From Candidatus Harrisonbacteria bacterium CG10_big_fil_rev_8_21_14_0_10_49_15 (GTDB lineage: Bacteria; Patescibacteriota; Minisyncoccia; UBA6257; 1-14-0-10-44-23): a stretch of 53,245 nucleotides of DNA. This document shows, piece after piece, positions 1 through 8,229 of this stretch. The notes under the pieces are model-generated. The model was not told where the DNA came from, made no database searches, and was given only the letters and a program-made list of their open reading frames with translations. The stretch lies in assembly GCA_002773415.1 (NCBI GenBank), contig PFBD01000020.1:89667-142911 (forward strand), given 5' to 3'. Every line of letters begins with the position of its first letter. Position 1 is the first letter of the stretch. A program made the translations under genes and the position numbers.

Positions 1-62
1 AACGTATTTTTTTGTTCCGCGGATTGCAAGGCAAAATTTGCCGAGGATCCGGAGTTGTATCT

Positions 63-1040
63 CTAGCGGATGCCGGTATCAATGGAGATGTTTAATTCCG
101 TAATACCATTGCCCGCGCCTGCCTGCCGGTAGGCCGGAATGGTGACCGGGTGCGTTTGGTGCGTGCCGCCGATGCCCAGTGGGCTATCAACAGAAACTAT
201 ATAATTGCCGGCGGGTAGCTCGGCGAAGTAAGTTCCGCCGAGGTTGGGGGTGATGGTTTTGGTGATTTTCCCGTCTATGCTTTTGGCGGTGATTTTGACC
301 TGCGCAAATAGCTCCGGGGTGGGTTTGCAGTTTTGTTGTGGTGGATCAGATTCCACAGGGCAGATTGGGCCAATGCTGACCGTGCCGGAAAGCTCGCCAT
401 ATTGAATATTTTTGCCGGAGTTAATTTGGCCGGAAAAAACAGCCTTGCCTGCAAAGGTGATACTAATGTTTGCCGAGTGGGCGATGTTACTCGCGGAAAA
501 GTGAATCTCTTGCGGCTCGCCAACAACTTGGATGCAGATGGCGTCCGGATTGGCGTTTTTTATCTCAACGTTGATATTTGATGTCGGGTAGTCCATTGTC
601 GCCATACCGGCTACCTGCCAGTCCACGCACGGCGTACCGCGGGCTAGGGTGCCGGTCAGGGTGAGTGTGCCGAACTGATTGGTCTCTGGTTCGTAGCGTA
701 GAGTTAATTCGCCAATACCGGTTTCAATCTGGCGTGTGATTTCGCCGTTGCTATTTTCAACAGGTGGCTTTGATGGCTCCCAGCCTTCCGGTTGCCAAAA
801 AATGCTTCCGTAGGGGCAGACTTCTTCATACGTTTTGTCTTCGGGGACAAGGTCGCACTGCCAAACCACGCAGGTTTGGTCTGTGGCTGACTCACATTCA
901 GACTTGGTTAGATATCCTGTTTCTGCTACAGGCGTAGCGGTTTTTTCTTGGGCGATGTAATAGGCTCCGCCACCTATAAACAAGGCTAAAATAATGAGTG
1001 CTACTGTGGAAATAGCACCTTTTTGCGATTGCGTGTTCAT
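63..1040 (-). CDS. Membrane-anchored secreted protein, function unknown
   Basis: 325 residues. A short polar N-terminus is followed by one hydrophobic segment (about residues 9-30), so the rest is probably outside the membrane. The exported part has several Cys residues (around 49-75) and a C-terminal region (about 215-325) with the pattern of a small beta-sandwich, including 'GGTYFAELPAGNYIVSV', which recalls carboxypeptidase-regulatory or prealbumin-like domains. Near the C-terminus 'PAYRQAG' is the translated form of the CPR GC-rich palindromic repeat (about 114-136). No catalytic motif is visible. The gene stands alone; tRNA-Leu lies just upstream on the same strand. A surface role is inferred only from the anchor and fold pattern. 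Confidence 0.7.
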   Translation of the reverse strand: MNTQSQKGAISTVALIILALFIGGGAYYIAQEKTATPVAETGYLTKSECESATDQTCVVWQCDLVPEDKTYEEVCPYGSIFWQPEGWEPSKPPVENSNGEITRQIETGIGELTLRYEPETNQFGTLTLTGTLARGTPCVDWQVAGMATMDYPTSNINVEIKNANPDAICIQVVGEPQEIHFSASNIAHSANISITFAGKAVFSGQINSGKNIQYGELSGTVSIGPICPVESDPPQQNCKPTPELFAQVKITAKSIDGKITKTITPNLGGTYFAELPAGNYIVSVDSPLGIGGTHQTHPVTIPAYRQAGAGNGITELNISIDTGIR

Positions 1041-1080
1041 ATTACCAATAGATAACGAATGAGCCAGAAAATACTTACAG

Positions 1081-1165
1081 TGGTGCCCGGGGAGAGACTC
1101 GAACTCTCACGCCTTGCGGCACGGGGTTTTGAATCCCGGTTGTCTACCAGTTCCAACACCCGGGC
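1081..1165 (-). tRNA. tRNA-Leu (anticodon CAA)
   Basis: Read on the minus strand, the acceptor arm GCCCGGG/CCCGGGC closes a cloverleaf with a long class II variable arm. The anticodon loop TTCAAAA gives CAA. The last anticodon-stem pair is an A-C mismatch. The 3' end carries an encoded CCA, unlike the other four tRNAs in this window. Confidence 0.93.
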
Positions 1166-1252
1166 GAGGGTTTGGAGATACGAGTATTTTATCCCTTTTC
1201 GGTGGCGAATTCAAGCGAATCGGGTTATAATTTTGAAGATATAAATTTTCCC

Positions 1253-1320
1253 ACGAGATTCTTCGCGGCCCTCCTTCGCACGAGGCTACGGACGGGCGCG
1301 GCGCTCAGAATGACAGTGGG
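1253..1320. repeat. Dispersed repeat in the tRNA-Leu/parB gap
   Basis: The stretch contains GAGATTCTTCGCGG and GCGCGGCGCTCAGAATGACA. A diverged copy of the same words lies at about 20907-20947. This is a common intergenic repeat type; no gene is visible here. Confidence 0.55.
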
Positions 1321-1357
1321 CGCGAATTTAGAATAATTAGAGTAATTAGAATAATTC

Positions 1358-2410
1358 ATGAATCCGCCCATTCAACAGCCGGTCTTTCTGATAGAGACGC
1401 ATAAAATTGGTGTTAACCCTTTCCAGCCTCGAAAATATTTTGACGAGGAAAAGCTGAAGGAGTTAGCCAGCTCTATCCGGGAGTATGGTATTTTACAGCC
1501 GCTCGTAGTCACTAAAGTAGAAGAGGTGACAGATACCGGTACGAATGTTCGGTATGAGCTTATCGCCGGAGAGCGACGTTGGCGGGCCAGTCAGTTGGTT
1601 GGACTAGAGCGCGTACCGGCCATTATCAAGAATGTTGGTTTGGATCGCGAGCGGTTGGAGATGGCGATTGTGGAAAACGTGCAAAGGGCGGATCTTAATC
1701 CGATAGAGTCCGCGCGCGCGTATAGCCGTCTGCAAGATGAGTTTCAACTGACTCAGCGAGAGATCGCGGCGCGCATTGGCAAGAGCCGGGAGTCGGTGGC
1801 GAACTGCATGCGTTTATTAAACCTCCCAACGGTTATTCAAGAAGCTGTCAGTATGGGCCAGGTGGGTGAGAGTCAGGCGCGGTTGCTGCTTTCTGTAGAC
1901 GACATCCAGCAACAGGAGTTGCTGTTTGCGGATATTTTGAAAAATAATTTGAGCGTGCGCGAGCTGAAGGGTAAGATTGATTATTTGAAATCTATTGGCC
2001 GTAAAAAAGAGCCGGGCGAGCAGCAGCGAATGGGGCCGCTTTTTGACCCGGAGACTGAGAGTATTAAAAAGCAGTTGGAGGAAACGCTTGGTACGCCCGT
2101 TAAGGTAGAGCGCGCCGGCGATCACGGCAAGATAACTATTGAGTACTCAACCATGGATGATCTTAAGGCTCTTTTGGGCCGCCTGGGCCATCAGGATGCT
2201 CAGTCCGAGTTTGCGCCACCTTCAGAGACAACTTTAGCTGAGGCAGAAGCGCAGAGTGAACCGGATACCTTTGACGAAAGAATTGAGGAAAGACACTACG
2301 GTCCGGAGCACTCGGATGATTCAGGCGGTGTGCCCCCGGTTGACCTGCCGACCGACCAAGCAGGTTTGCCAACGCAGTCAGAATCGGAGGAGCCGGAGTT
2401 TACGATTTAG
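1358..2410 (+). CDS. parB: ParB/Spo0J-family chromosome partitioning protein
   Basis: 350 residues. The N-terminal CTP-binding region has 'NPFQPRKYFDEEKLKELASS' and the GERR box ('IAGERRWRASQLVG'). The helix-turn-helix of the parS-binding domain follows ('LTQREIAARIGKSRESVANC', about residues 129-148). Family knowledge: ParB dimers load at parS and slide as CTP-dependent clamps with ParA. After the central domains the C-terminus (about 255-350) is acidic and low in complexity. No parA lies nearby, and I saw no parS palindrome. A TAGAAT box at 1347-1352 is only 5 bases before the ATG, so the mRNA may be leaderless. Confidence 0.93.
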   Translation: MNPPIQQPVFLIETHKIGVNPFQPRKYFDEEKLKELASSIREYGILQPLVVTKVEEVTDTGTNVRYELIAGERRWRASQLVGLERVPAIIKNVGLDRERLEMAIVENVQRADLNPIESARAYSRLQDEFQLTQREIAARIGKSRESVANCMRLLNLPTVIQEAVSMGQVGESQARLLLSVDDIQQQELLFADILKNNLSVRELKGKIDYLKSIGRKKEPGEQQRMGPLFDPETESIKKQLEETLGTPVKVERAGDHGKITIEYSTMDDLKALLGRLGHQDAQSEFAPPSETTLAEAEAQSEPDTFDERIEERHYGPEHSDDSGGVPPVDLPTDQAGLPTQSESEEPEFTI

Positions 2411-2496
2411 ACATCAAACGAATTATGAATCCTTTACTAATTTACGAATCTGAATACAGCCTTCTTTCATACGTAAATTCGTAACTACATTCGTAA

Positions 2497-4689
2497 TTAG
2501 TCTGATTTTTTCTTCCAGCCGCGCTTCTTTTTTGGTTCTTTGAGTATTTCCAGGGCGCGTTCTAGGGTGATGGTGTAGACGTCGTCTTCCTTAAGAGAGC
2601 GGAAGTCTTTTTGATGCACGATATAGGGTCCGAAGCGGCCGATGCTGGCGCTTATCATCTCTCCCGTCTCCGGGTGCGGGCCCAGCTCGCGTGGCAGGGA
2701 TAGGTAGTGAAGAGCCTCGGCTAGGGTTACTTCGCTTGGGTCTTTTTCTTTGGGGATAGATGCGCGGCGAGGCTTTTTATTCTTACCTGCCCCGAGCTTG
2801 GTCGAGGGGTCTGGTTTTTCTCCCAGCTGAACATACGGCCCAAAGCGACCATCCAGCACATAGACTGCCAGGCCAGACTTCGGGTCTGTGCCGATTGGTT
2901 CGGGTTCGCCGATTTCTTTGCCGTCTATTGTGCGCATGCCTTTGCAGTCCGGGAACTGGTTGCAACTTAGAAATTTTCCGCCGCGGCCCAGTTTGATGAT
3001 CATGGGCGCTCCGCATTTTGGGCAGACGATGTCTTTATCTGCTTCACCAAGCGTGGTCAGCTTGGCGGTCTTTTCTTTGCTCTTTACTTCAGCCAAAAAC
3101 GGCTTATAAAACTGCCGCAAGGTTGGTTCGTACTGGCGTTTTCCTTCGGCGATTTCGTCCAGCTCGTTTTCCATCTCCGCGGTGAAAGTGTCGCTGATGT
3201 AGTTGCCAAAGTTTTCTTCCAAAAAACTGGAGACCACATCACCGGTGTCAGTCGGGATAAGAGTGCGTCCTTCTTTCTCTACGTAGCCCCGCTGAATTAT
3301 CGTGTCAATAATAGAGGCGTAGGTAGACGGCCGGCCAATACCGCGCTTTTCCAGCTCTTTGACCAGGCCCGCTTCGGAGTAACGGTTTGGCGGAGTGGTT
3401 TGCTTTTCTTCAGTTTCAAGGTTTAGTAGTTTGAGCGGGTCGGCCGGGGCGACTTTGGGCAGGAGAGTTTCTTTACCTTTTGCGTCTGGGTCGGCCACTA
3501 GCCAGCCCTCTTTAAGGATCCGAGAGCCGTTAGCGCTGAATGTTGGTATGTTTTCTTGACCAACACTTGTACTTATTTTGGTGCGCATCAGCAAGGCATC
3601 CACCATTTGCGAGGCAACGGCCCGGCGCCAGATAAGTTCGTAGAGCTTTTTTTGGTCTTCCGTTGTACCGGCGAGCTCCTTAGTGAAGTTGGTTGGGCGG
3701 ACGGCCTCGTGCGCTTCTTGAGCATTCTTAGCTTTTGTTTTGTATTCACGGCCTTCGTGCATATCCGCACCAAATTTTTTTGTGACCACGTCTTTTATCT
3801 GCGCAAGCGCTACAGCAGACATATTAAAGCTGTCGGTTCGCATGTAGGTGATGTGTCCGGCTTCGTAAAGTTTTTGGGCGGTCATCATGGTGCGCTTGGG
3901 CGAGAACCCGAGACGAGTGGAGGCGGTCTGTTGTAGGGTTGAGGTTGAAAAAGGTGGCAACGCAGCGCGTTTAGTTTCAGTCTCCGTTACTTTGGCAACG
4001 CTCCAGTCGCCGGCGCGCGCGGCCTGGGCGATTTTATCCGCAGATATGCCTGTCTTTGGTTCTTCGTCGCAGATAGCGGTGAAGGTTTTTTTGTCTTTTG
4101 TTTCAAGCTCGGCGGACAAAACAAAAAAAGTCTCGGGCACAAAGGCTCGGATCTCTCGCTCTCGCTCCATGATTATTCGCAGAGCCGGAGATTGTACCCG
4201 GCCGGCAGAAAGGCCGTACCTGACTTTTTTCCAGATAAGGCCGGAGAGGTCGTAGCCGACGAGCCGGTCTAAGACGCGGCGAGCTTCTTGAGCTTCTTTG
4301 AGTTTCATGTCTATCTCGCGCGGCTTAGTCAGCGCTTCAAGCACGGCGTCTTTAGTTATCTCGTTGAAAACAATTCGTTTTGCGTTTTTTACGCCTACGG
4401 CTTCGCTTACGTGCCAAGCGATCGCTTCACCTTCGCGGTCAGGGTCTGTTGCCAGCAAGACCTCGCTTGCGCTTTTAGCCAGCCGTTTTATTTCGGCCAC
4501 TACTTTTTCCTTGCCTTTGGATATCTCGTAGTGGGGGATGAAGCCGCCCTCAATATCAATGGCCTTTTTATTAGACTTTGGCAGGTCGCGAACGTGGCCA
4601 ACAGATGCGACCACGGTGAAGTCTTTGCCGACGTATTTACCAATGGTTTTTGCTTTGGCTGGCGATTCTACGATAAGTAATTTAGACAT
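2497..4689 (-). CDS. topA: DNA topoisomerase I
   Basis: 730 residues, type IA topoisomerase that relaxes negative supercoils. The TOPRIM domain starts at 'LLIVESPAKAKTI' (4-16) and has the acidic motif 'TDPDREGEA' (81-89). The catalytic tyrosine is Y282 in 'ITYMRTDSF'. A C4 zinc ribbon ('CPKCGAP...CNQFPDC') and two topA C-terminal repeats ('GRFGPYVQLG', 'GRFGPYIVHQ') follow, ending in a basic tail. Between the C-terminal repeats, 'DPSTKLGAG' (near 2790-2816) is encoded by a CPR-type dispersed repeat that has entered the reading frame. parB lies convergent downstream; the upstream gap is a repeat. Confidence 0.97.
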   Translation of the reverse strand: MSKLLIVESPAKAKTIGKYVGKDFTVVASVGHVRDLPKSNKKAIDIEGGFIPHYEISKGKEKVVAEIKRLAKSASEVLLATDPDREGEAIAWHVSEAVGVKNAKRIVFNEITKDAVLEALTKPREIDMKLKEAQEARRVLDRLVGYDLSGLIWKKVRYGLSAGRVQSPALRIIMEREREIRAFVPETFFVLSAELETKDKKTFTAICDEEPKTGISADKIAQAARAGDWSVAKVTETETKRAALPPFSTSTLQQTASTRLGFSPKRTMMTAQKLYEAGHITYMRTDSFNMSAVALAQIKDVVTKKFGADMHEGREYKTKAKNAQEAHEAVRPTNFTKELAGTTEDQKKLYELIWRRAVASQMVDALLMRTKISTSVGQENIPTFSANGSRILKEGWLVADPDAKGKETLLPKVAPADPLKLLNLETEEKQTTPPNRYSEAGLVKELEKRGIGRPSTYASIIDTIIQRGYVEKEGRTLIPTDTGDVVSSFLEENFGNYISDTFTAEMENELDEIAEGKRQYEPTLRQFYKPFLAEVKSKEKTAKLTTLGEADKDIVCPKCGAPMIIKLGRGGKFLSCNQFPDCKGMRTIDGKEIGEPEPIGTDPKSGLAVYVLDGRFGPYVQLGEKPDPSTKLGAGKNKKPRRASIPKEKDPSEVTLAEALHYLSLPRELGPHPETGEMISASIGRFGPYIVHQKDFRSLKEDDVYTITLERALEILKEPKKKRGWKKKSD

Positions 4690-4782
4690 GATGATAGTAA
4701 TTTCTAATGCCTGCCGGCAGGCAGGGAAAATTGCTTAGACCTGCCTGCCGGCAGGCAGGAATTAGAAATTGAAAATTAGAAA
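4690..4782. repeat. AT-rich repeat with two GC palindromes (topA/dprA gap)
   Basis: Words of the AATTTCTAAT/GAAATTGAAAATT type flank two copies of the GC palindrome, 4708-4723 (partial) and 4740-4759 (full 20 bp). It belongs to the family seen at 8064-8229, 30910-31038 and 45004-45125. Confidence 0.75.
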
Positions 4783-5688
4783 TTATCTTGCAGAGTATCT
4801 CCCGTTATCTTCGGCAATGTATTCTTCCAAAGATAGCATAGTCAATTCTTGATTGATAACGATTGGGTCAAGTTTTGTTTGCTCACAAAGAGCGTCTATG
4901 TGCAGTGGATCAGAAGAAGACATAAGCACAGTTAAAATGATTTGTTGATTTTGCGCAAGTGAAGAAATATCTAACCGAAGTTTTTTAGTGTCTTGAGAAG
5001 GCGTTTTAATGCCGAGATGCTTTTGTATATCCTGCGCGCAGGTTATGAGGGTGGCACCTGATTTGAGCAGGGCATGAGATCCGGCGTAGTTGTGGTTATT
5101 GATGGCGCCGGGGACGACAAAAATGGGGCGGTTTTGCTGTTTTGCGAAGCGAGCAGTGACAAGGGCGCCAGAGCGATCTGGTGCTTCGATAACGATGACT
5201 GCTTTGGCTAACGCGCTGATAATCCGGTTGCGGGCTAGGAAAAATCTGGGTAGCGCCTCTGTACCTGGGGGATATTCGGATATAAGGCCGCCACCCGACT
5301 CAAGCATTTTATTTGCAAGTTGTTCGTGGCTTGCCGGGTAGACTTTATCTAGTCCGCGGGCCAGGACGGCGTATGTTTTGCCACCGCCTTCAAGCGCGCC
5401 GGCGTGAGCGGCTCCGTCAATGCCGAGAGCAAGGCCGCTGACGATGCCTACGCCCGCGCGGGCAAGGTCGCGGGCGATGTTAAAGGCTGAGTCTAAGCCC
5501 GTCTTGCCGGCTTTACGGGTGCCGACAATTGCGACTAAGATCTCGTCTTGCGTTGGTAAACAGCCTTTATAATACAGGCCACTAATTGGTGGCTTCCGCA
5601 CAGCGCTAATTTGGGTTGGAAATCGTGGATCGGAGGCAAGGATAAGAGGGATAGAGAGTCGTTGTTTGGGTAGGTCTGAGTGGGGCAC
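4783..5688 (-). CDS. dprA: DNA-processing protein DprA
   Basis: 301 residues with GTG start at 5686-5688. The Rossmann-like DprA domain covers most of the protein: 'VAIVGTRKAGKTGLD', 'GIVSGLALGIDGAAHAGAL', 'ISEYPPGTEALPRFFLARNR' and 'IVIEAPDRSGALVTARFA'. A small C-terminal winged-helix-like region follows. Family knowledge: DprA protects incoming single-stranded DNA and loads RecA in natural transformation. The divergent neighbour is a pilus-type gene whose -10 box lies just beyond the dprA start, so a shared uptake role is plausible but inferred. Confidence 0.95.
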   Translation of the reverse strand: MPHSDLPKQRLSIPLILASDPRFPTQISAVRKPPISGLYYKGCLPTQDEILVAIVGTRKAGKTGLDSAFNIARDLARAGVGIVSGLALGIDGAAHAGALEGGGKTYAVLARGLDKVYPASHEQLANKMLESGGGLISEYPPGTEALPRFFLARNRIISALAKAVIVIEAPDRSGALVTARFAKQQNRPIFVVPGAINNHNYAGSHALLKSGATLITCAQDIQKHLGIKTPSQDTKKLRLDISSLAQNQQIILTVLMSSSDPLHIDALCEQTKLDPIVINQELTMLSLEEYIAEDNGRYSAR

Positions 5689-5695
5689 GTTGTGG

Positions 5696-5701
5696 TATAA
5701 T
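5696..5701 (+). promoter_or_regulatory. Extended -10 box (TGGTATAAT), leaderless
   Basis: TATAAT is preceded by TGG and lies 6 bases before the GTG start at 5708, so transcription should begin at or next to the start codon. No good -35 box is visible. Confidence 0.6.
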
Positions 5702-5707
5702 TATTTT

Positions 5708-6247
5708 GTGAATGCGTTTAAGAAGAGGCTATTGATCCGGTTAGCGATCTTGGGTGGCGGTATGATACTGCTTGTTCTTTTTATTATTCTTCTAAATGTG
5801 GATATTAACAAGCGCATGGTGGCCATTGAAGAGTCAAAAGCCCTTTTGGCAAGCCGGGACGAGGCAGTTTCTTTGTTGACACATTCGCAGCTGGACTTGG
5901 AAAGAGTAGAGAATGGGATCAGTGTTTTGGGGCGGGTACTACCGAATAAAGACGAGCTGATTAATTTTCCGCGGGAGTTGGAGGGCATGGCGAATAAGTA
6001 TCTGCTGGATATTGGATTTAGTTTTGGTGTTGAGTCTGCGGGTGTTGAGTCGCGACCGAACTCAATTAGTTTTACGATGACGCTTAGTGGCGCGTATGAA
6101 GACATAACAGATTTTTTGGAAGAGCTGGAAGAGCATCGCTATATTATCTTAATTGATTCAGCAGAAGTTAGAAGAGGTAATGACGGGCGGTATTCGTTTT
6201 TAACGGGCGGTAGTATTTATACACGAGCGGAAAGTAATGAGGGGTAG
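5708..6247 (+). CDS. PilO-like inner-membrane protein
   Basis: About 179 residues from GTG 5708. An upstream ATG at 5666 would run through the promoter. A basic N-terminus (NAFKKRLLIR) precedes one membrane helix (about residues 12-30). Then comes a coiled-coil-like stretch (35-75) and a small alpha/beta domain with 'ELEGMANKYLLDIGF' and 'EDITDFLEELEEHRYIILID', the layout of PilO/GspM pilus-assembly proteins. A second small membrane protein follows after 22 bases. Divergent dprA supports a DNA-uptake or type IV pilus role. PilM and PilN are not in the window. The PilO assignment rests on layout, not on a diagnostic motif. Confidence 0.6.
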   Translation: MNAFKKRLLIRLAILGGGMILLVLFIILLNVDINKRMVAIEESKALLASRDEAVSLLTHSQLDLERVENGISVLGRVLPNKDELINFPRELEGMANKYLLDIGFSFGVESAGVESRPNSISFTMTLSGAYEDITDFLEELEEHRYIILIDSAEVRRGNDGRYSFLTGGSIYTRAESNEG

Positions 6248-6269
6248 TTAATAGAGTTTTAAACATCTG

Positions 6270-6596
6270 ATGCAGGTAAAAATTTTAAGCGCGCGAAAAA
6301 AAGAGATCTTGTTTATCACGGGGAGTGTTTTGTTGCTTTTTATTCTTGGTCTTTGTGTATTCTTGTTGGTAAATCTTGTGGCTGATAAGGCGACTACGGT
6401 TTATACCACAACTCCTCAACAAGAGGTGAATCAAACGAAGCTTCTTATAGATAGGTATTATGAAGTCGCGGAAAAGTTATTTCCTGATGGGGCGCCGTCT
6501 ATAGAGCCGGACACTCCTGTCTTGCCGAGCCAGGCAGCGACAAGCACCCCTGCAACTACCACGCCGGCAGAGCCTTCATCGTCAACGCAGAATTGA
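6270..6596 (+). CDS. Small single-pass membrane protein
   Basis: 108 residues: a basic N-terminus, one strong membrane helix (about 14-38), then an exported part ending in a Pro/Thr/Ser-rich low-complexity tail from about residue 75. It sits 22 bases behind the PilO-like gene and is probably cotranscribed, so it may be a pilus accessory protein. I do not recognise a family. The stop codon overlaps the -35 box of the tRNA-Ile promoter. Confidence 0.6.
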   Translation: MQVKILSARKKEILFITGSVLLLFILGLCVFLLVNLVADKATTVYTTTPQQEVNQTKLLIDRYYEVAEKLFPDGAPSIEPDTPVLPSQAATSTPATTTPAEPSSSTQN

Positions 6597-6621
6597 CGAA
6601 TACTGGTAAAACCAGTAAAAT
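6593..6621 (+). promoter_or_regulatory. Promoter of tRNA-Ile
   Basis: TTGACG, 17-base spacer, TAAAAT. The tRNA starts 29 bases after the -10 box. Confidence 0.75.
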
Positions 6622-6649
6622 GGCAATCACTGTTTCAGGTTTTCAATTT

Positions 6650-6721
6650 GGGCGCATAGTTCAGTGGTAGAACGCTGTCCTGATAAGACAGAGGTCGTAG
6701 GTCCGATTCCTACTGCGCCCA
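6650..6721 (+). tRNA. tRNA-Ile (anticodon GAT)
   Basis: The acceptor GGGCGCA/TGCGCCC closes a complete cloverleaf with anticodon stem CTGTC/GACAG and loop CTGATAA. After the discriminator A comes CTA, so CCA is not encoded. Confidence 0.96.
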
Positions 6722-6779
6722 CTATGTTGTAAAAATGTTTAATTTCTAAAACATTAATTAGCAAATTAAGCATTTTACT

Positions 6780-8063
6780 ATGAGCAAAAAACTTTCAAAC
6801 CTAATAAAGGCCGAGACTAAGCGTCAGCAAGAGACGCTTGGTCTGATTCCGTCTGAAAACATTGCCAGCCCGGCCGTGCTCGCGGCCTTGGGTAGCCCGC
6901 TGACTAACAAGTATTCGGAAGGTTATCCCGGTAAACGTTACTATCAGGGAAACCAAATTGTGGACGAGATTGAACTTTACGCGCAAGAGCAGGGGCTGAA
7001 GGCGTTTGGCTTGCGTGGCGCGCTGAGTAGCGTCTTGCCTATGAGCGAGAGCAAGGTATCTGAGCTGAAAGGGCTTGGAAATTCTTGGTTTTTGAATGTG
7101 CAGGCACACTCTGGAAGCCCGGCAAACGCGGCCATTTATTTCGCGTTGGCGGAGCCGGGGGATACGGTAATGGGCCAGAGTCTGGCGCATGGCGGGCATC
7201 TTACTCACGGCGCGAACTTAAACTTTTCTAGTCGCTTTTATAACGCGGTTCAGTATGGCCTGGATCCGAAGAAGGATTTGATTGATTACGACCAGGTTGA
7301 GAGCTTGGCGAAGCGTCATAAGCCTCGGATAATCTACTCCGGAACAACGGCCTATCCGCAGATAATTGATTTTAAGCGGTTTGGTAAGATTGCTAAAAGT
7401 GTTGGTGCGTATCACGTGGCGGACGTAAGCCACATTGCCGGGCTGATTGCCGGGGGAGCACATCAAGCGCCGTTTCCATATGCAGATGTGGTTATGGCGA
7501 CGACGCATAAGACGATGCGTGGTCCGCGTGGCGCGGTTATCTTTAGTAAAGGTCCGGAGCTGGCGTACAAGATAAACAAGGCGATTATTCCGGGGCTTCA
7601 AGGTGGCCCGCATAACAATGTGACGGCGGCGATTGCTGTGATGTTTGAGGAGATGCAAAAGGTGGCCTTCAAGCGGTACGCCAAGCAGGTGGTTAAGAAC
7701 GCAGCCGTGCTCGCGGCGGAGCTGAAACGTTACGGCTTTGCGCTAGTCTCTGGTGGGACCAAGACCCACCTTATCCTGATTGATTTGAAGAGTAAGAATA
7801 TTACCGGGAAGGCCGCCGCTTTGCTTTTGGAAGAAGCGGGGATTGTGGCGAACAAGAATTCGGTGCCGGGAGATGAGAAACCGTTTAACCCTTCCGGATT
7901 GCGTATTGGCACACCGCTTCTTACCAGTCGCGGTATGAAGGAAAAGGAGATGAAGGAGGTGGCGATGTTCATGCATCACCTGGTTGACCTGAAGGAGCCG
8001 GCGGAGTTTGTCCGTAAGGAAGTGGTGAAGTTATGCAAGAAGTTTCCCCTGCCGTACAAGTAA
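6780..8063 (+). CDS. glyA: Serine hydroxymethyltransferase
   Basis: 427 residues, PLP enzyme that interconverts serine and glycine and loads a one-carbon unit on tetrahydrofolate. Visible motifs: 'LIPSENIASPAVLAALGSPL', 'NKYSEGYPGKRYYQGNQ', 'QAHSGSPANAAIYFAL', 'AHGGHLTHG' and the PLP lysine K244 in 'TTHKTMRGPRG'. Between 'QGLKAFGL' and 'FLNVQAHSG', about 20 extra residues replace the usual short loop of the family. folD lies downstream, giving two successive folate one-carbon enzymes. Just upstream (6733-6775) is an AT-rich inverted repeat related to the dispersed family. Confidence 0.97.
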   Translation: MSKKLSNLIKAETKRQQETLGLIPSENIASPAVLAALGSPLTNKYSEGYPGKRYYQGNQIVDEIELYAQEQGLKAFGLRGALSSVLPMSESKVSELKGLGNSWFLNVQAHSGSPANAAIYFALAEPGDTVMGQSLAHGGHLTHGANLNFSSRFYNAVQYGLDPKKDLIDYDQVESLAKRHKPRIIYSGTTAYPQIIDFKRFGKIAKSVGAYHVADVSHIAGLIAGGAHQAPFPYADVVMATTHKTMRGPRGAVIFSKGPELAYKINKAIIPGLQGGPHNNVTAAIAVMFEEMQKVAFKRYAKQVVKNAAVLAAELKRYGFALVSGGTKTHLILIDLKSKNITGKAAALLLEEAGIVANKNSVPGDEKPFNPSGLRIGTPLLTSRGMKEKEMKEVAMFMHHLVDLKEPAEFVRKEVVKLCKKFPLPYK

Positions 8064-8229
8064 AATTTTCAATTCTCAATTTCTAATTCCTGCCTGCCGG
8101 CAGGCAGGTCTAAACAATTTTCAATGATGCAATTTTTCAATGTTTAAAACATTAGGGAATTAGTTTATTGTTTGAACCTGCCTGCCGGCAGGCAGAAATT
8201 GAAAATTCGTAAATTGGAAATTCACCCAT
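8064..8229. repeat. AT-rich dispersed repeat with two GC palindromes, upstream of folD
   Basis: Left arm AATTTTCAATTCTCAATTTC, core AATGTTTAAAACATT, right arm ATTGAAAATTCGTAAATTGG. GC palindromes sit in both arms (8089-8108, 8177-8195). The leuS and 45126 gene leaders have the same arrangement. Confidence 0.8.

Noticed and set aside
1059-1244. 61-codon frame
   Set aside because: It is the tRNA-Leu gene read as protein (contains the typical 'PGERLELSRL' translation).
1166-2496. parS sites near parB
   Set aside because: No TGTTTCACGTGAAACA-like palindrome seen.
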